Below are positions 37,942 through 51,421 of a stretch of DNA of 64,000 nucleotides, piece after piece (within the stretch, counting starts at the first letter, position 1; each line of letters starts with the position of its first letter). The DNA lies in contig NZ_FNVQ01000004.1 in NCBI RefSeq assembly GCF_900108065.1, forward strand, positions 248,001 to 312,000, in the 5' to 3' direction. The DNA comes from Marinobacterium lutimaris (GTDB lineage: Bacteria > Pseudomonadota > Gammaproteobacteria > Pseudomonadales > Balneatricaceae). Below the pieces are notes generated by a model, which ran no database searches, had not been told where the DNA came from, and was given only the letters and a program-made list of their open reading frames with translations. Made by a program: the position numbers and the translations under genes.

Positions 37942-39135
37942 TTAAGCAGTGATTTTAGAAACCACGCCAGCACCAACAGTACGGCCGCCTTCACGGATAG
38001 CGAAGCGCAGACCTTCTTCCATCGCGATCGGGTTGATCAGGGTAACGTTCATCTGGACGTTGTCGCCCGGCATTACCATCTCAACGCCTTCCGGCAGCTC
38101 AACCGCACCAGTGATATCGGTAGTACGGAAGTAGAACTGCGGACGGTAGCCTTTGAAGAACGGAGTGTGACGACCACCTTCTTCTTTGCTCAGTACGTAT
38201 ACTTCGCCTTCGAAGCCAGTGTGCGGAGTGATAGAGCCCGGCTTAGACAGGACCTGACCACGCTCAACTTCGTCACGCTTGGTACCACGCAGCAGCGCAC
38301 CAACGTTCTCGCCTGCACGACCTTCGTCAAGCAGTTTGCGGAACATTTCAACACCAGTACAGGTAGTAGTCTGGGTATCACGAATACCGAAGATCTCGAT
38401 GGTGTCGCCAGTTTTCAGGATGCCACGCTCGATACGACCGGTAACAACGGTACCACGACCAGAGATAGAGAATACGTCCTCGATCGGCATCAGGAACGGC
38501 TGATCGATCGCACGCTCCGGTTCCGGGATGTATTCGTCCAGGGTTTCAACCAGCTTCTTAACAGCGGTAGTACCCATTTCGTTGTCGTCTTCGCCGTTCA
38601 GAGCCATCAGCGCAGAACCAACGATGATCGGAGTGTCGTCACCCGGGAAGTCGTAGTTGTCCAGCAGTTCGCGGACTTCCATTTCGACCAGCTCGAGCAG
38701 CTCTTCGTCGTCGACCATGTCGGCTTTGTTCAGGAAGACTACGATGTACGGTACGCCAACCTGACGAGACAGCAGGATGTGCTCACGAGTCTGCGGCATG
38801 GGGCCGTCAGCAGCGGAACATACCAGGATAGCGCCGTCCATCTGAGCAGCACCGGTGATCATGTTCTTGACGTAGTCAGCGTGCCCCGGGCAGTCAACGT
38901 GCGCGTAGTGGCGAGTCGGGGACTCGTACTCAACGTGAGAAGTGTTGATGGTGATACCACGATCACGCTCTTCCGGTGCCTTATCGATACCGTCAAACGC
39001 AACGGCAGCGCCGCCCCAAACTTCTGAACATACGCGAGTCAGCGCAGCAGTCAGAGTGGTTTTACCATGGTCAACGTGACCGATAGTGCCGACGTTTACG
39101 TGCGGCTTGCTACGGGAAAATGCTTCTTTAGCCAC
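37942..39135 (-). CDS. tuf: Elongation factor Tu, copy 1 (str operon)
   Basis: A 397-residue GTPase that delivers aminoacyl-tRNA. It has GHVDHGKTT (P-loop), DCPGHADYV and NKAD. It differs from the copy at 54517 by one residue that I could find, Phe249 here against Val249 there; E. coli has Val at the equivalent place. The start is GTG (39133-39135), while the second copy starts with ATG. It is the last gene of str, 36 bp after fusA. Confidence 0.98.
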   Translation of the reverse strand: MAKEAFSRSKPHVNVGTIGHVDHGKTTLTAALTRVCSEVWGGAAVAFDGIDKAPEERDRGITINTSHVEYESPTRHYAHVDCPGHADYVKNMITGAAQMDGAILVCSAADGPMPQTREHILLSRQVGVPYIVVFLNKADMVDDEELLELVEMEVRELLDNYDFPGDDTPIIVGSALMALNGEDDNEMGTTAVKKLVETLDEYIPEPERAIDQPFLMPIEDVFSISGRGTVVTGRIERGILKTGDTIEIFGIRDTQTTTCTGVEMFRKLLDEGRAGENVGALLRGTKRDEVERGQVLSKPGSITPHTGFEGEVYVLSKEEGGRHTPFFKGYRPQFYFRTTDITGAVELPEGVEMVMPGDNVQMNVTLINPIAMEEGLRFAIREGGRTVGAGVVSKITA

Positions 39136-39171
39136 GAGTATATCCTCTTAAATCAAGCAATTAGGCTTAAA

Positions 39172-41265
39172 TTAGTTCAGCTTAGTTACAGCTTCGGCAA
39201 TGTTCTGCGGAGCTTCGGCATAGCACTCGAACTCCATTGAGTAGGTCGCACGACCCTGAGACGCGGAGCGCAGGTCAGTCGCGTAACCGAACATCTCGCC
39301 CAGCGGCACCTGGGCACGAATAACCTTGCCAGAGCTGCTATCTTCCATGCCCTGAACCAGACCACGACGACGGTTCAGGTCACCCATCACGTCACCCATG
39401 TACTCTTCAGGAGTCACGACTTCCACTTTCATCATCGGCTCAAGCAGGCAAGGACTTGCATCCATTGCGTACTTTTTGAGCGCCTGTGATGCCGCGATTT
39501 TAAACGCCATCTCGTTGGAGTCAACTTCATGGAAAGAACCGTCGTACAGACGTGCTTTCAGGCCGATCAGCGGGTAGCCCGCGATGACGCCGTTACGCAT
39601 CTGCTCTTCGATACCTTTCTGTACGGCCGGGATGTATTCCTTAGGAATAGCACCACCTACCACTTCGTTGACAAACTCCAGCCCTTCTTCATCGCTCGGG
39701 CTGAATTCAACGATAACGTGACCATACTGACCACGACCACCGGACTGACGGGCGAACTTGTGGTTAGCCACAACCGGCTTACGGATCTTCTCACGGTATG
39801 CAACCTGCGGCTTACCGATGTTTGCTTCCACCTTGAACTCGCGACGCATACGGTCAACGATGATGTCCAGGTGCAGCTCACCCATACCGGAGATGATGGT
39901 CTGACCGGTTTCCTCGTCGGTTTCGACGCGGAAAGACGGGTCTTCCTGAGCCAGTTTACCCAGAGCGATACCCATTTTTTCCTGGTCCGCTTTGGATTTC
40001 GGCTCTACCGCTACGGAGATAACCGGATCCGGGAATTCCATGCGCTCGAGGACAATCTTGTTGTCCAGGTCGCACAGGGTGTCACCAGTGGTGACATCTT
40101 TCAGACCGATCAGTGCAGCGATGTCGCCTGCCAGTACTTCTTTGATCTCTTCACGGCTGTTGGCGTGCATCTGCACCATACGACCAACGCGCTCTTTCTT
40201 CTGCTTCACAGAATTGTAGACGCTGTCGCCGGAGTTCAGCATACCTGAGTAGACGCGGATGAAGGTCAAAGTACCAACGAACGGGTCGGTAGCGATCTTG
40301 AATGCCAGCGCAGCAAACGGAGCGCTATCGTCAGCTTCACGAGTCGCAACGGTTTCAGCCGCGTCGTCCAGTGTACCTTCGATCGCCTTAACTTCTTTCG
40401 GAGAAGGCAGGTATTCAACAACCGCATCCAGTACCGCCTGAACGCCTTTGTTCTTGAAGGCAGAACCTGCCAGCATCAGAACAACTTCGTTCGCCAGGGT
40501 ACGGGCACGCAGGCCAGCCTTGATATCTTCGACGCTGAGATCACCCTCTTCGAGGTATTTTTCCATCAGCTCTTCGTTGGCTTCGGCAGCAGCTTCTACC
40601 ATGTGCTCACGGTATTCTTCTGCCTTGGCCTGGAGATCAGCCGGGATATCACCCAGTTCGTAGGTCATACCCTGATCGTCTTCGTTCCACCAGATCGCCT
40701 TCATGACAACCAGGTCGACGACGCCTTTGAACTCGTCTTCAGCACCGATCGGCAGGTTGATCGGCACAGCAACAGCACCCAGACGATCTTTCAGCTGGCT
40801 TTCAACCATGTAGAAGTCAGCGCCGGCACGGTCCATCTTGTTGACGAATACCATGCGGGGAACTTCGTACTTGTTAGCCTGACGCCAAACAGTCTCGGTC
40901 TGCGGCTGCACACCAGAGGAAGCACACAGAACGACAACAGCGCCATCAAGTACACGCAGGGAACGTTCTACTTCGATAGTGAAGTCAACGTGTCCCGGGG
41001 TGTCGATGATGTTGACGCGGTGCTGGTCGAACTGCTGGTTCATGCCCTGCCAGAAACAGGTAGTAGCAGCGGAGGTGATAGTGATACCACGCTCCTGCTC
41101 CTGCTCCATCCAGTCCATGGTAGCCGCACCTTCATGCACTTCACCGATCTTATGAGACAGACCTGTGTAGAACAGGACACGCTCAGTGGTGGTGGTCTTG
41201 CCGGCGTCTACGTGAGCGCAAATACCGATATTACGGTAGCGCTCGATAGGAGTTTTACGAGCCAC
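39172..41265 (-). CDS. fusA: Elongation factor G
   Basis: A 697-residue translocation GTPase with [16 protein letters not shown] near residue 17, DTPGHVDF and [10 protein letters not shown], then domains II-V ending in a short basic/acidic tail. The length is near E. coli (704). I see no obvious fusidic-acid resistance change but did not align the sites. str operon, 18 bp after rpsG. Confidence 0.98.
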   Translation of the reverse strand: MARKTPIERYRNIGICAHVDAGKTTTTERVLFYTGLSHKIGEVHEGAATMDWMEQEQERGITITSAATTCFWQGMNQQFDQHRVNIIDTPGHVDFTIEVERSLRVLDGAVVVLCASSGVQPQTETVWRQANKYEVPRMVFVNKMDRAGADFYMVESQLKDRLGAVAVPINLPIGAEDEFKGVVDLVVMKAIWWNEDDQGMTYELGDIPADLQAKAEEYREHMVEAAAEANEELMEKYLEEGDLSVEDIKAGLRARTLANEVVLMLAGSAFKNKGVQAVLDAVVEYLPSPKEVKAIEGTLDDAAETVATREADDSAPFAALAFKIATDPFVGTLTFIRVYSGMLNSGDSVYNSVKQKKERVGRMVQMHANSREEIKEVLAGDIAALIGLKDVTTGDTLCDLDNKIVLERMEFPDPVISVAVEPKSKADQEKMGIALGKLAQEDPSFRVETDEETGQTIISGMGELHLDIIVDRMRREFKVEANIGKPQVAYREKIRKPVVANHKFARQSGGRGQYGHVIVEFSPSDEEGLEFVNEVVGGAIPKEYIPAVQKGIEEQMRNGVIAGYPLIGLKARLYDGSFHEVDSNEMAFKIAASQALKKYAMDASPCLLEPMMKVEVVTPEEYMGDVMGDLNRRRGLVQGMEDSSSGKVIRAQVPLGEMFGYATDLRSASQGRATYSMEFECYAEAPQNIAEAVTKLN

Positions 41266-41283
41266 GACAGATTCCTCTGATGT

Positions 41284-41908
<625 letters not shown>

Positions 41909-42283
41909 TTAAGACTTCGGACGTTTAGCACCGTACTTGGAACGACCCTGTTTACGGCCGTTAACACCGGAGCAGTCCAGAGAACCGCGAACAGTGTGGT
42001 AACGCACACCCGGGAGGTCCTTTACACGACCGCCGCGGATCAGAACTACAGAGTGCTCCTGCAGGTTATGACCTTCACCACCGATGTAGGAAGATACTTC
42101 GTAACCGTTAGTCAGACGCACACGGCAGACTTTACGCAGTGCCGAGTTCGGTTTCTTCGGGGTAGTGGTGTACACACGGGTACATACGCCACGACGCTGG
42201 GGGCATGCCTGGAGCGCCGGAACGTCGCTCTTCTGTACAGCACGCTTGCGCGGCTTGCGCACCAGCTGGTTAATTGTTGCCAT
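41909..42283 (-). CDS. rpsL: 30S ribosomal protein S12
   Basis: A 124-residue protein starting [16 protein letters not shown]. Lys43 and Lys88, in [10 protein letters not shown] and [12 protein letters not shown], are the wild-type residues at streptomycin-resistance positions. The PNSAL loop and Asp89, the methylthiolation site, are intact. First gene of str, behind a promoter and hairpin leader. Confidence 0.98.
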   Translation of the reverse strand: MATINQLVRKPRKRAVQKSDVPALQACPQRRGVCTRVYTTTPKKPNSALRKVCRVRLTNGYEVSSYIGGEGHNLQEHSVVLIRGGRVKDLPGVRYHTVRGSLDCSGVNGRKQGRSKYGAKRPKS

Positions 42284-42320
42284 TAAGCAAACTCCACGTT
42301 TGGTTTATTAGCACCATACT

Positions 42321-42351
42321 AAAAAGACCGGGCCCGTTTCTGAGCCCAGTC
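42321..42351 (-). terminator. Terminator-like hairpin in the str leader (rpoBC terminator or attenuator)
   Basis: An 8-bp stem with one G-U pair (42326-42333 with 42344-42351), a 10-nt loop and five T on the minus strand (A-run 42321-42325). It lies downstream of the str promoter and about 37 bp before rpsL, so it can end rpoBC transcripts and also attenuate str transcripts. An alternative fold with the CCGGCCC just upstream is possible. Confidence 0.65.
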
Positions 42352-42365
42352 GCGAAAGGGCCGGA

Positions 42366-42395
42366 ATTTTAATCAATTCCGACCCAAGACGTCAA
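42366..42395 (-). promoter_or_regulatory. str-operon promoter
   Basis: On the minus strand TTGACG (42390-42395), an 18-bp spacer and TAAAAT (42366-42371), followed by the GC-rich discriminator TCCGGCCC. It begins 15 bp after the rpoC stop. The hexamers are the same as those of the S10 promoter. The GC-rich discriminator is a hallmark of stringent control. Confidence 0.82.
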
Positions 42396-42409
42396 ATTTT
42401 GAGCAGTTT

Positions 42410-45400
42410 TTACTCAGTGTCGTTGATAGAAGCGTTCAGAGCCTCGGTCAGAGCCTGCTGAACTTCTTCTGCGCTGACAGTAACGCCTTCACCGCTCTGG
42501 GTAGCACGCTTGCGCTTACGCTCGTTGTGATACGCCAGACCAGTACCGGCCGGGATCAGACGACCCACGACCACGTTTTCTTTCAGACCACGCAGGTAGT
42601 CTTTCTTACCGGTTACCGCACCTTCGGTCAGTACGCGGGTTGTCTCCTGGAAGGAGGCCGCGGAGATGAAGGACTCGGTCGCCAGAGATGCCTTGGTGAT
42701 ACCCAGCAGGACACGGTCGAACTTGGCCGGCATTTTGCCGTCGGCTTCCAGCCTTTCGTTCTCTTCCAGTACCGCTGCGTACTCAACCTGCTCACCCTGG
42801 ATCAGGCTGGAATCGCCGGTTTCGGTGATCTCAACCTTGCGCAGCATCTGACGAACGATCGTTTCGATGTGCTTGTCGTTGATGCCTACGCCCTGCAGAC
42901 GGTAAACGTCCTGGATCTCGCTGACGATGTAGTTGGCCAGAGCCGGCACACCCAGTACACGCAGGATATCGTGAGCGTTGGACGGGCCATCAGAGATAAC
43001 CTCACCCTTCTCAACGGTTTCACCTTCGAATACGTTCAGGTTACGCCATTTCTGGATCATCGTTTCATGCGGATCAGATCCGTCAGTCGGCGTGATCACG
43101 ATGCGGCGCTTGCCTTTAGTTTCCTTGCCGAAGGTAACGGTACCGGAGACTTCCGCCAGTACGGCAGACTCTTTCGGCTTACGCGCTTCAAACAGGTCAG
43201 CAACTCGCGGCAGACCACCGGTGATGTCCTTGTTGACCGTGCCTTCCTGAGGCAGACGCGCCAGGATGTCACCGATCTGTACTTCAGCGTTGTCGTTCAG
43301 GGTAACGATGGACTTGGCCGGCAGCAGATACTGCGCAGGCATTTCGGTACCCGCCAGGAACACATCATTGCCGTTCGCGTCGACCAGCTTGATCATCGGA
43401 CGGATATCTTTACCCGCCTGCGGACGATCCTTCGCATCGAGAACCTCGATGGTGGACAGGCCGGTCAGCTCATCTGTCTGACGCTTGATGGTGATACCGT
43501 CTTCCATACCCACGAACTGCAGGCGACCAGCCACCTCGGTGATGATCGGGTGGGTGTGCGGGTCCCAGTTCGCCACGATGGCGCCAGGCTCAACGAAGTT
43601 ACCGTCGCGCACCTTGATGATCGCACCGTACGGCAGCCTGTAGCGCTCACGCTCACGGCCGTGCTCGTCGGTCACACCCAGCTCACCGGAGCGGGAAGTC
43701 GCCACGATGGTGCTGTCGGTACGTTCTACGTACTTCAGGTTATGCAGACGTACGGTACCGCCGTTCTTGACCTGGATGCTGTCAACGGCTGCAGCTCGTG
43801 ACGCCGCACCACCGATGTGGAACGTACGCATGGTCAGCTGTGTACCCGGCTCACCGATGGACTGTGCAGCGATAACACCGACAGATTCACCGATGTTCAC
43901 CTGGTGACCGCGACCGAGGTCACGACCGTAACAGGCGGAACAGATACCGTGACGGGACTGACAGGTAATCGGAGAACGTACTTTGATCTCATCGATACTG
44001 CTGTACGCTTCTTCGTTTTCGAGACGCGCAACCCAGGCTTCGTCGATCAGTGTTCCGGCCGGAATCAGCGTGTCGTCACCGGCAGGTGTCAGCACATCGT
44101 CAGCAACGACTCGACCCAGCACTCGCTCACCCAGCGGTATAACGATATCGCCGCCCTCGATCATCGGCTGCACGACCATGCCTTCGTCGGTGCCGCAATC
44201 GACTTCGGTGATAACTACGTCCTGTGCCACGTCAACGAGACGACGGGTCAGGTAACCGGAGTTCGCTGTCTTCAGTGCGGTATCCGCCAGACCCTTACGA
44301 GCACCGTGGGTCGAGATGAAGTACTGGAGTACGTTCAGACCTTCACGGAAGTTCGCCACGATCGGCGTTTCGATGATGGAGCCGTCCGGCTTCGCCATCA
44401 GACCACGCATACCCGCCAGCTGACGGATCTGGGCGGCGCTACCACGGGCACCGGAGTCGGCCATCATGTAGACGGAGTTGAAAGACTCCTGCTCTACGGC
44501 GACGCCTTCAGAGTTGGTGACCAGATCGACCTTCAGGTTGTCCATCATCTTCTTGGCCAGCACTTCGTTCGCGCGGGACCAGATATCCACAACCTTGTTG
44601 TACTTCTCGCCCTGGGTTACCAGGCCGTCACCGAACTGACGCTCGATCTCTTTAACTTCAGCATCGGCTTCAGCGATGATGCCAACCTTCTCGTCAGGGA
44701 TAACGAAGTCGTTAACACCGATGGAAGCACCAGACACGGTTGCCTGACGGAAGCCCATGTACATCAGCTGGTCAGCAAAGATAACAGTATCTTTCAGACC
44801 GCAGCGACGGTACGCCTCGTTCAGCAGGCGGGAGATCGCCTTCTTCTTCATCGCCTGGTTGACCAGCTCGAACGGCAGGCCAGCCGGAACGATATCGAAC
44901 AGCATGGCACGACCAACGGTGGTCTCCTGCAGGCCGTAACGCTTCTCGACGTTACCTTCGATATCGCGAATGGTTTCGTGGATACGTACTTTGACACGCG
45001 CCTGCAGGTGAACCTGGCCGGCGCCGTAGGCACGCTGAATTTCCTTGATGTCGGAGAACACCATACCTTCGCCCTGAGCAGCAACGCGCTCACGGGTCAT
45101 GTAGTACAGACCCAGTACCACGTCCTGGGACGGTACGATGATCGGCTCACCGTTCGCAGGCGACAGGATGTTGTTGGTAGACATCATCAGTGCACGCGCT
45201 TCAAGCTGAGCTTCGATGGTCAGCGGCACGTGAACGGCCATCTGGTCACCGTCGAAGTCGGCGTTGTACGCAGCACACACCAGCGGGTGCAGCTGGATCG
45301 CCTTACCTTCGATCAGTACCGGCTCAAACGCCTGGATACCGAGACGGTGCAGGGTCGGTGCACGGTTCAGCAGAACCGGGTGCTCGCGGATAACTTCGTC

Positions 45401-46636
45401 GAGGATATCCCATACCAGCGGTTCTTCGCGCTCAACCATCTTCTTGGCAGCTTTGATGGTGGTGGCGTAGCCACGCAGTTCAAGCTTGGAGAAGATGAAC
45501 GGCTTGAACAGCTCGAGCGCCATTTTCTTCGGCAGACCGCACTGGTGCAGACGCAGGTACGGACCGACCACGATGACGGAACGACCGGAGTAGTCAACAC
45601 GCTTACCGAGCAGGTTCTGACGGAAACGACCCTGCTTACCCTTGATCATGTCAGCCAGGGATTTCAGCGGGCGCTTGTTGGAACCGGTAATAGCACGACC
45701 GCGACGGCCGTTATCCAGCAGCGCATCAACAGATTCCTGCAGCATACGCTTCTCGTTACGCACGATGATATCCGGCGCATTGAGGTCGAGCAGACGCTTC
45801 AGACGGTTGTTACGGTTGATAACGCGACGATACAGATCGTTCAGGTCAGAGGTCGCAAAACGACCGCCATCCAGCGGTACCAGCGGACGCAGATCAGGCG
45901 GCAGTACCGGCAGCACTTCCATGATCATCCACTGCGGATCGTTGCCGGACTTGTGGAAAGCCTCGATCAGCTTCAGACGCTTGGACAGCTTCTTGATCTT
46001 GGTTTCAGAGTTGGTCTGCGGAATCTCTTCCCGCATACGCTGGATCTCTTCTTCCAGATCGATGGAAACCAGCAGCTCCTTGATCGCCTCGGCACCCATA
46101 CGGGCGTCAAATTCGTCACCGAACTCTTCCAGGGATTCAAAGTACTGTTCGTCGTTGAGCATCTGGCCACGCTCAAGCGTAGTCATGCCCGGGTCAATTA
46201 CGACGAAGGATTCGAAGTACAGCACACGCTCGATATCACGCAGCGTCATATCCAGCATCAGACCGATACGGGACGGCAGTGACTTCAGGAACCAGATGTG
46301 CGCAACAGGAGAAGCCAGCTCGATATGACCCATGCGCTCACGACGCACTTTGGTCATGGTCACTTCGACGCCACACTTCTCACAGATAACACCGCGGTGC
46401 TTCATGCGCTTGTACTTACCGCACAGGCACTCGTAGTCCTTGATCGGGCCAAAGATCTTGGCACAGAACAGACCATCGCGCTCAGGCTTGAACGTACGGT
46501 AGTTGATGGTCTCCGGCTTTTTAACTTCACCGTAAGACCAGGAACGGATCATCTCCGGCGAGGCCAGCGAGATTCGAATGGAATCGAACTCGTCGGACGG
46601 GCCCTGGGACTTCAGCAGATTCAGCAGATCTTTCAT
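42410..46636 (-). CDS. rpoC: RNA polymerase beta' subunit
   Basis: A 1408-residue protein, one residue longer than E. coli. The catalytic [15 protein letters not shown] motif lies near residue 458, the N-terminal zinc site is [20 protein letters not shown] near 70, and a second zinc site with [15 protein letters not shown] lies near 888. It forms the clamp, bridge helix and trigger loop of the polymerase. 79 bp after rpoB. Confidence 0.99.
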   Translation of the reverse strand: MKDLLNLLKSQGPSDEFDSIRISLASPEMIRSWSYGEVKKPETINYRTFKPERDGLFCAKIFGPIKDYECLCGKYKRMKHRGVICEKCGVEVTMTKVRRERMGHIELASPVAHIWFLKSLPSRIGLMLDMTLRDIERVLYFESFVVIDPGMTTLERGQMLNDEQYFESLEEFGDEFDARMGAEAIKELLVSIDLEEEIQRMREEIPQTNSETKIKKLSKRLKLIEAFHKSGNDPQWMIMEVLPVLPPDLRPLVPLDGGRFATSDLNDLYRRVINRNNRLKRLLDLNAPDIIVRNEKRMLQESVDALLDNGRRGRAITGSNKRPLKSLADMIKGKQGRFRQNLLGKRVDYSGRSVIVVGPYLRLHQCGLPKKMALELFKPFIFSKLELRGYATTIKAAKKMVEREEPLVWDILDEVIREHPVLLNRAPTLHRLGIQAFEPVLIEGKAIQLHPLVCAAYNADFDGDQMAVHVPLTIEAQLEARALMMSTNNILSPANGEPIIVPSQDVVLGLYYMTRERVAAQGEGMVFSDIKEIQRAYGAGQVHLQARVKVRIHETIRDIEGNVEKRYGLQETTVGRAMLFDIVPAGLPFELVNQAMKKKAISRLLNEAYRRCGLKDTVIFADQLMYMGFRQATVSGASIGVNDFVIPDEKVGIIAEADAEVKEIERQFGDGLVTQGEKYNKVVDIWSRANEVLAKKMMDNLKVDLVTNSEGVAVEQESFNSVYMMADSGARGSAAQIRQLAGMRGLMAKPDGSIIETPIVANFREGLNVLQYFISTHGARKGLADTALKTANSGYLTRRLVDVAQDVVITEVDCGTDEGMVVQPMIEGGDIVIPLGERVLGRVVADDVLTPAGDDTLIPAGTLIDEAWVARLENEEAYSSIDEIKVRSPITCQSRHGICSACYGRDLGRGHQVNIGESVGVIAAQSIGEPGTQLTMRTFHIGGAASRAAAVDSIQVKNGGTVRLHNLKYVERTDSTIVATSRSGELGVTDEHGRERERYRLPYGAIIKVRDGNFVEPGAIVANWDPHTHPIITEVAGRLQFVGMEDGITIKRQTDELTGLSTIEVLDAKDRPQAGKDIRPMIKLVDANGNDVFLAGTEMPAQYLLPAKSIVTLNDNAEVQIGDILARLPQEGTVNKDITGGLPRVADLFEARKPKESAVLAEVSGTVTFGKETKGKRRIVITPTDGSDPHETMIQKWRNLNVFEGETVEKGEVISDGPSNAHDILRVLGVPALANYIVSEIQDVYRLQGVGINDKHIETIVRQMLRKVEITETGDSSLIQGEQVEYAAVLEENERLEADGKMPAKFDRVLLGITKASLATESFISAASFQETTRVLTEGAVTGKKDYLRGLKENVVVGRLIPAGTGLAYHNERKRKRATQSGEGVTVSAEEVQQALTEALNASINDTE

Positions 46637-46715
46637 TGTCTATAGCTCCTACGCGGAGTTCTCAGCGCCGGTATTCCCCGCGACTGGGGAACACCGGCTG
46701 GTGATCGTTAGGGAC

Positions 46716-49700
46716 TTACTCGCTCTCAAGCTCGATATCGATACCGAGAGAGCGGATCTCCTTGATCAACACGTTGAACGATTCCGGCATACCCGGTTCC
46801 ATTCTGTGATCGCCATCGACGATGTTCTTGTACATCTTCGTACGGCCGTTCACATCGTCCGACTTCACGGTCAGCATCTCCTGCAGAGTGTAGGCCGCGC
46901 CGTATGCTTCCAGCGCCCAGACCTCCATCTCACCGAAGCGCTGGCCACCGAACTGCGCCTTACCACCCAGCGGCTGCTGGGTAACCAGGCTGTAGGAACC
47001 GGTAGAACGCGCGTGCATCTTGTCGTCGACCAGGTGGTTCAGCTTCAGCATGTACATGTAGCCAACGGTGGTCTTACGGTCGAACTGATCGCCCGTGCGG
47101 CCGTCGTAAAGCTGGAACTGACCGGAATCATCCAGATCAGCCAGACGCAGCAGCGCCTTGATTTCAGCCTCTTTGGCACCGTCAAATACCGGAGTTGCCA
47201 GCGGTACACCACGCTTGAGGTTCTTCGCAAGATCCAGAACCTCTTCATCGGAGAAGCTGTCCAGCGCTTCCTTGCGGGAGCACTCCAGTTCACCGTGAAC
47301 GCCGTTGTAGATCTCGCCGAGGAAACCACGCACTTCCTGCACGGTTTCAGCCTTGGCGCGCTCTTTGTCCAGCATCACGTTGATCTTGCGACCCAGACCG
47401 GTAGCAGCCATACCCAGGTGGGTTTCCAGGATCTGACCGACGTTCATACGGGACGGTACACCCAGCGGGTTCAGCACGATATCCACAGGCTCGCCATGCT
47501 CGTCGTACGGCATGTCTTCAACCGGCATGATAACGGAGATAACACCCTTGTTACCGTGACGACCGGCCATCTTATCACCCGGCTGTACGCGACGCTTGGT
47601 AGCCACGTAAACCTTGACGATTTTCAGTACGCCCGGCGCCAGGTCGTCGCCAGTCTGCAGCTTGCGCTTCTTGTCTTCGAAACGCTTGTCCAGGTTCTCG
47701 CTACGCTCTTCCAGCTGCTTCTGAGCCAGTTCCAGCATCTCCTGAGCGGACTCGTCCGCTACACGGATCTTGAACCAGTCAGACTTCTTCAGAGTGTGCA
47801 GGAACTCGGAGGTGATCTCGTCACCCTTCTTCAGACCCGCGCCACCGTCAGCCTTCAGGCCAACCAGGGTGCGTTCGAGACGCTCGAATACTGCCTGCTC
47901 AACGATACGCAGCTCTTCGTTGAGGTCCTTGCGGATAGCATCCAGCTCGGACTTCTCGATGGAGAGCGCACGCTCGTCCTTGGCAACACCGTCACGGGTG
48001 AAGACCTGAACGTCGATAACCTTACCCAGGGTACCGGTCTTGACGCGCAGGGAGGTGTCCTTAACGTCGGACGCCTTCTCACCGAAGATCGCACGCAGCA
48101 GTTTCTCTTCCGGAGTCAGCTGGGTTTCACCCTTCGGCGTTACCTTACCAACCAGGATGTCGCCCGGGCCTACTTCAGCACCGATGTGAACAATGCCGGA
48201 CTCGTCGAGTTTAGCCAGCGCCGCTTCACCGACGTTCGGGATATCGGAGGTGATCTCCTCAGGCCCCAGCTTGGTGTCACGCGCCACACAGGTCAGTTCC
48301 TGAATGTGGATCGTGGTGAAACGGTCTTCCTGAACCACACGCTCAGAGATGAGGATGGAGTCCTCGAAGTTGTAACCGTTCCACGGCATGAACGCGATAC
48401 GCATGTTCTGACCCAGGGCCAGCTCACCCATATCAACGGACGGGCCGTCAGCCATCACGTCGCCACGCTGCACGGTTTCACCAGGACGCACGATGGCGCG
48501 CTGGTTGATGCAGGTGTTCTGGTTGGAGCGGGTGTACTTGGTCAGGTTGTAGATGTCGACACCAGCGTCGCCAGCTTCAACTTCTTCATCGTGCACACGC
48601 ACAACCACACGGCTGGCGTCGACAGACTCGATCACACCACCACGACGGGCAACGACACAGACACCGGAGTCCTGAGCCACGTTACGCTCAAGGCCAGTAC
48701 CTACCAGCGGCTTCTCGGCGCGCAGTGTCGGTACAGCCTGACGCTGCATGTTGGAACCCATCAATGCACGGTTCGCGTCATCGTGTTCCAGGAACGGGAT
48801 CAGAGAGGCCGCAACAGATACCACCTGACGCGGAGATACGTCCATGTACTGGACCTTCTCTTTCGGCGTCACGGTGAATTCGTTCATGTGACGGACCGCT
48901 ACCAGCTCGTCGGTCAGTTCCATCTGCTCGTTCATTGCAGCGGAAGCCTGAGCGATAACGTACTTGCTCTCTTCGATCGCAGACAGGTAGTCGATTTCGT
49001 CGGTAACCTTGCCATCGATAACGCGACGGTACGGAGTCTCAAGGAAGCCGTAGTCGTTGGTACGCGCAAACACTGCCAGCGAGTTGATCAGACCGATGTT
49101 CGGACCTTCAGGCGTCTCGATAGGACATACGCGACCGTAGTGAGTCGGGTGTACGTCTCGAACCTCGAAGCCCGCACGCTCACGGGTCAAACCACCCGGG
49201 CCCAGTGCAGAGACACGACGCTTGTGCGTGATCTCGGACAGCGGGTTGTTCTGGTCCATGAACTGGGACAGCTGGGAGGAACCAAAGAACTCTTTGATTG
49301 CCGCAGCGACCGGCTTGGCGTTGATCAGATCCTGGGGCATCAGGTTGTCGGCTTCTGCCATGGACAGACGCTCGCGAACCGCACGCTCAACACGGACCAG
49401 ACCGACACGGAACTGGTTCTCAGCCATTTCACCGACGGAACGGATACGACGGTTACCCAGGTGGTCGATATCATCGACAACGCCCTGACCGTTACGGATC
49501 TCGATCAACGTCTTCATGACCGCCAGGATGTCATCCTTGTCCAGGATGCCGGAACCGGTCTCTTCAGCACGGCCCAGACGGCGGTTGAACTTCATGCGAC
49601 CTACCGCAGACAGATCGTAACGCTCTTCAGAGAAGAACAGGTTCTCGAACAGACCTTCCGCGGACTCTTTAGTCGGCGGCTCGCCCGGACGCATCATGCG

Positions 49701-50819
49701 ATAGATTTCGACCAACGCTTCCAGCTGGTTGCGGGTCGGGTCGATACGCAGGGTATCGGAGATAAATGGACCACAGTCGAGATCGTTGGTGTACAGAGTC
49801 TCGAGGCGATCGATGCCAGCGGCCTGGATCTTGGCGATCAGGTCTTCGGTCACTTCGGTGTTGCACGGAGCGAACACTTCACCGGTAGACGGATCGATCA
49901 GATCTTTAGCCAGGGCTTTGCCGATCAGGTATTCAGCCGGAGTATTCAGCTGCTGCATACCCGCCTGCTGCATCTGGCGGATGTGGCGCGGAGTGATACG
50001 ACGACCCGCTTCCACAATGGTCTTGCCTTCAGGATCCTTGATCTCGAAGGTCATGGTCTCACCGCGCAGACGCTCAGGGATCAGATCCATCCAGATCTGA
50101 TCGCCTTCCAGGGTCCAGCCGGTGTTCTCAAAGAACGTCTCGAGGATCTCTTCAGCCTGGTAGCCGAGTGCGCGCAGCAGGATAGTTGCCGGCAGCTTAC
50201 GGCGACGGTCGATACGAACGAACAGAGCGTCCTTCGGATCGAACTCGAAGTCCAGCCAGGAACCGCGATACGGAATAATTCGTGCGGAGTAAAGCAGCTT
50301 GCCAGACGAGTGGGTCTTACCCTTGTCATGGTCAAAGAATACACCCGGTGAACGGTGCAGCTGCGATACGATAACTCGCTCGGTACCGTTTACAACGAAG
50401 GTACCGTTTTCAGTCATCAGGGGCATTTCGCCCATGTAGACTTCCTGCTCTTTGATATCTTTGATCGCCTTGGTGGAGGAATCACGATCGTAGATAATCA
50501 GGCGTACTTTTACGCGCAGCGGAGCAGCATAGGTCACACCACGCTGTTGACATTCATTGACGTCAAAAACGGGTTCACCGAGGCGGTAACCGGCGTATTC
50601 CAGCGCTGCGTTTCCGGAATAGGAAACGATCGGGAATACAGAATTGAATGCAGCGTGCAGCCCTTCGTCCTTGCGCCCCTGCGCCTGGTCGGAGCCCGCT
50701 TGCAGAAACTTGCGGTAAGAATCGAGCTGAATCGCAAGCAGATATGGCACATCCATGACCTGCGGCAGCTTACCGAAATTCTTACGTATGCGTTTCTTCT
50801 CAGTGTATGAATAAGCCAT
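46716..50819 (-). CDS. rpoB: RNA polymerase beta subunit
   Basis: A 1367-residue protein (1342 in E. coli, about 1357 in Pseudomonas). The rifampicin region [21 protein letters not shown] is wild type, followed by [18 protein letters not shown]. The C-terminal [13 protein letters not shown] and [20 protein letters not shown] motifs are intact. It follows rplL after a 167-bp gap that contains an attenuator-like hairpin. Confidence 0.99.
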   Translation of the reverse strand: MAYSYTEKKRIRKNFGKLPQVMDVPYLLAIQLDSYRKFLQAGSDQAQGRKDEGLHAAFNSVFPIVSYSGNAALEYAGYRLGEPVFDVNECQQRGVTYAAPLRVKVRLIIYDRDSSTKAIKDIKEQEVYMGEMPLMTENGTFVVNGTERVIVSQLHRSPGVFFDHDKGKTHSSGKLLYSARIIPYRGSWLDFEFDPKDALFVRIDRRRKLPATILLRALGYQAEEILETFFENTGWTLEGDQIWMDLIPERLRGETMTFEIKDPEGKTIVEAGRRITPRHIRQMQQAGMQQLNTPAEYLIGKALAKDLIDPSTGEVFAPCNTEVTEDLIAKIQAAGIDRLETLYTNDLDCGPFISDTLRIDPTRNQLEALVEIYRMMRPGEPPTKESAEGLFENLFFSEERYDLSAVGRMKFNRRLGRAEETGSGILDKDDILAVMKTLIEIRNGQGVVDDIDHLGNRRIRSVGEMAENQFRVGLVRVERAVRERLSMAEADNLMPQDLINAKPVAAAIKEFFGSSQLSQFMDQNNPLSEITHKRRVSALGPGGLTRERAGFEVRDVHPTHYGRVCPIETPEGPNIGLINSLAVFARTNDYGFLETPYRRVIDGKVTDEIDYLSAIEESKYVIAQASAAMNEQMELTDELVAVRHMNEFTVTPKEKVQYMDVSPRQVVSVAASLIPFLEHDDANRALMGSNMQRQAVPTLRAEKPLVGTGLERNVAQDSGVCVVARRGGVIESVDASRVVVRVHDEEVEAGDAGVDIYNLTKYTRSNQNTCINQRAIVRPGETVQRGDVMADGPSVDMGELALGQNMRIAFMPWNGYNFEDSILISERVVQEDRFTTIHIQELTCVARDTKLGPEEITSDIPNVGEAALAKLDESGIVHIGAEVGPGDILVGKVTPKGETQLTPEEKLLRAIFGEKASDVKDTSLRVKTGTLGKVIDVQVFTRDGVAKDERALSIEKSELDAIRKDLNEELRIVEQAVFERLERTLVGLKADGGAGLKKGDEITSEFLHTLKKSDWFKIRVADESAQEMLELAQKQLEERSENLDKRFEDKKRKLQTGDDLAPGVLKIVKVYVATKRRVQPGDKMAGRHGNKGVISVIMPVEDMPYDEHGEPVDIVLNPLGVPSRMNVGQILETHLGMAATGLGRKINVMLDKERAKAETVQEVRGFLGEIYNGVHGELECSRKEALDSFSDEEVLDLAKNLKRGVPLATPVFDGAKEAEIKALLRLADLDDSGQFQLYDGRTGDQFDRKTTVGYMYMLKLNHLVDDKMHARSTGSYSLVTQQPLGGKAQFGGQRFGEMEVWALEAYGAAYTLQEMLTVKSDDVNGRTKMYKNIVDGDHRMEPGMPESFNVLIKEIRSLGIDIELESE

Positions 50820-50910
50820 CAGTGTTCCCCAGCATGTGCACCTAGGTTGAGAAGCCAGCCGCCGAATGGCGGGCTGTTATACCGTTAAATTTGTTGTCTA
50901 CAAATAACGG

Positions 50911-50940
50911 AAAAAGGCCGGTGGCATTTCGCCACCAGCC
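50911..50940 (-). terminator. rplL-rpoB attenuator
   Basis: A 10-bp stem with one mismatch (50916-50925 with 50931-50940) around an ATTTC loop is followed by five T on the minus strand (A-run 50911-50915). It sits 47 bp after the rplL stop, in the position of the partial terminator that in E. coli lowers rpoBC expression relative to rplJL. Confidence 0.85.
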
Positions 50941-50986
50941 ATACGTCGTTAAGCAGTATTACGCTGCTTGCAACGCATCAAAGCGA

Positions 50987-51355
50987 TTACTTGAGCTCAA
51001 CAGTAGCGCCGGCTTCTTCCAGTGCTTTCTTGAGTTCTTCAGCTTCTTCTTTAGAAGCGCCTTCTTTGATGGTGGCCGGAGCGCCGTCAACCATCTCTTT
51101 CGCTTCTTTCAGGCCCAGGCCGGTAGCGCCACGGACAGCCTTGATGACGTTGACTTTCTTGTCGCCGGCAGCAGCCAGGATTACGTCGAATTCAGTCTGC
51201 TCTTCAGCAGCCGCACCAGCTTCAGCCGGGCCAGCAACTACTGCAGCTGCAGCAGAAACACCGAATTTTTCTTCCATTGCAGAAACCAGTTCTACAACGT
51301 CCATGACAGACATTTCAGCGATAGCGTTGATGATATCTTCTTTAGACAGAGACAT
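50987..51355 (-). CDS. rplL: 50S ribosomal protein L7/L12
   Basis: A 122-residue acidic stalk protein with an N-terminal dimerisation domain ([15 protein letters not shown]), an Ala/Gly-rich hinge near residues 38-52 and a C-terminal domain with [15 protein letters not shown] that contacts EF-Tu and EF-G. It is made in several copies per ribosome. 66 bp after rplJ. Confidence 0.98.
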   Translation of the reverse strand: MSLSKEDIINAIAEMSVMDVVELVSAMEEKFGVSAAAAVVAGPAEAGAAAEEQTEFDVILAAAGDKKVNVIKAVRGATGLGLKEAKEMVDGAPATIKEGASKEEAEELKKALEEAGATVELK

Positions 51356-51402
51356 TTCTTAAATCCTATAAACGTGCGTTAAATCGTGAAGGGACGCGCC
51401 TC

Positions 51403-51418
51403 GTACTTATATAAGTAC
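51403..51418. repeat. 16-bp perfect palindrome between rplJ and rplL
   Basis: The palindrome GTACTTATATAAGTAC lies 3 bp after the rplJ stop, in the 66-bp gap before rplL. It could be a small mRNA hairpin affecting the rplJ/rplL ratio, or chance in an AT-rich gap. Confidence 0.45.
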
Positions 51419-51421
51419 CGA

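Noticed and set aside
43817..46282. An 821-residue plus-strand open frame opposite rpoC
   Set aside because: It is the antisense shadow of a highly conserved, biased-codon gene. It has no ribosome site and its composition is not protein-like.
46578..50351. A 1257-residue plus-strand open frame opposite rpoB
   Set aside because: Another antisense shadow caused by strong codon bias in rpoB, with no recognisable domain.
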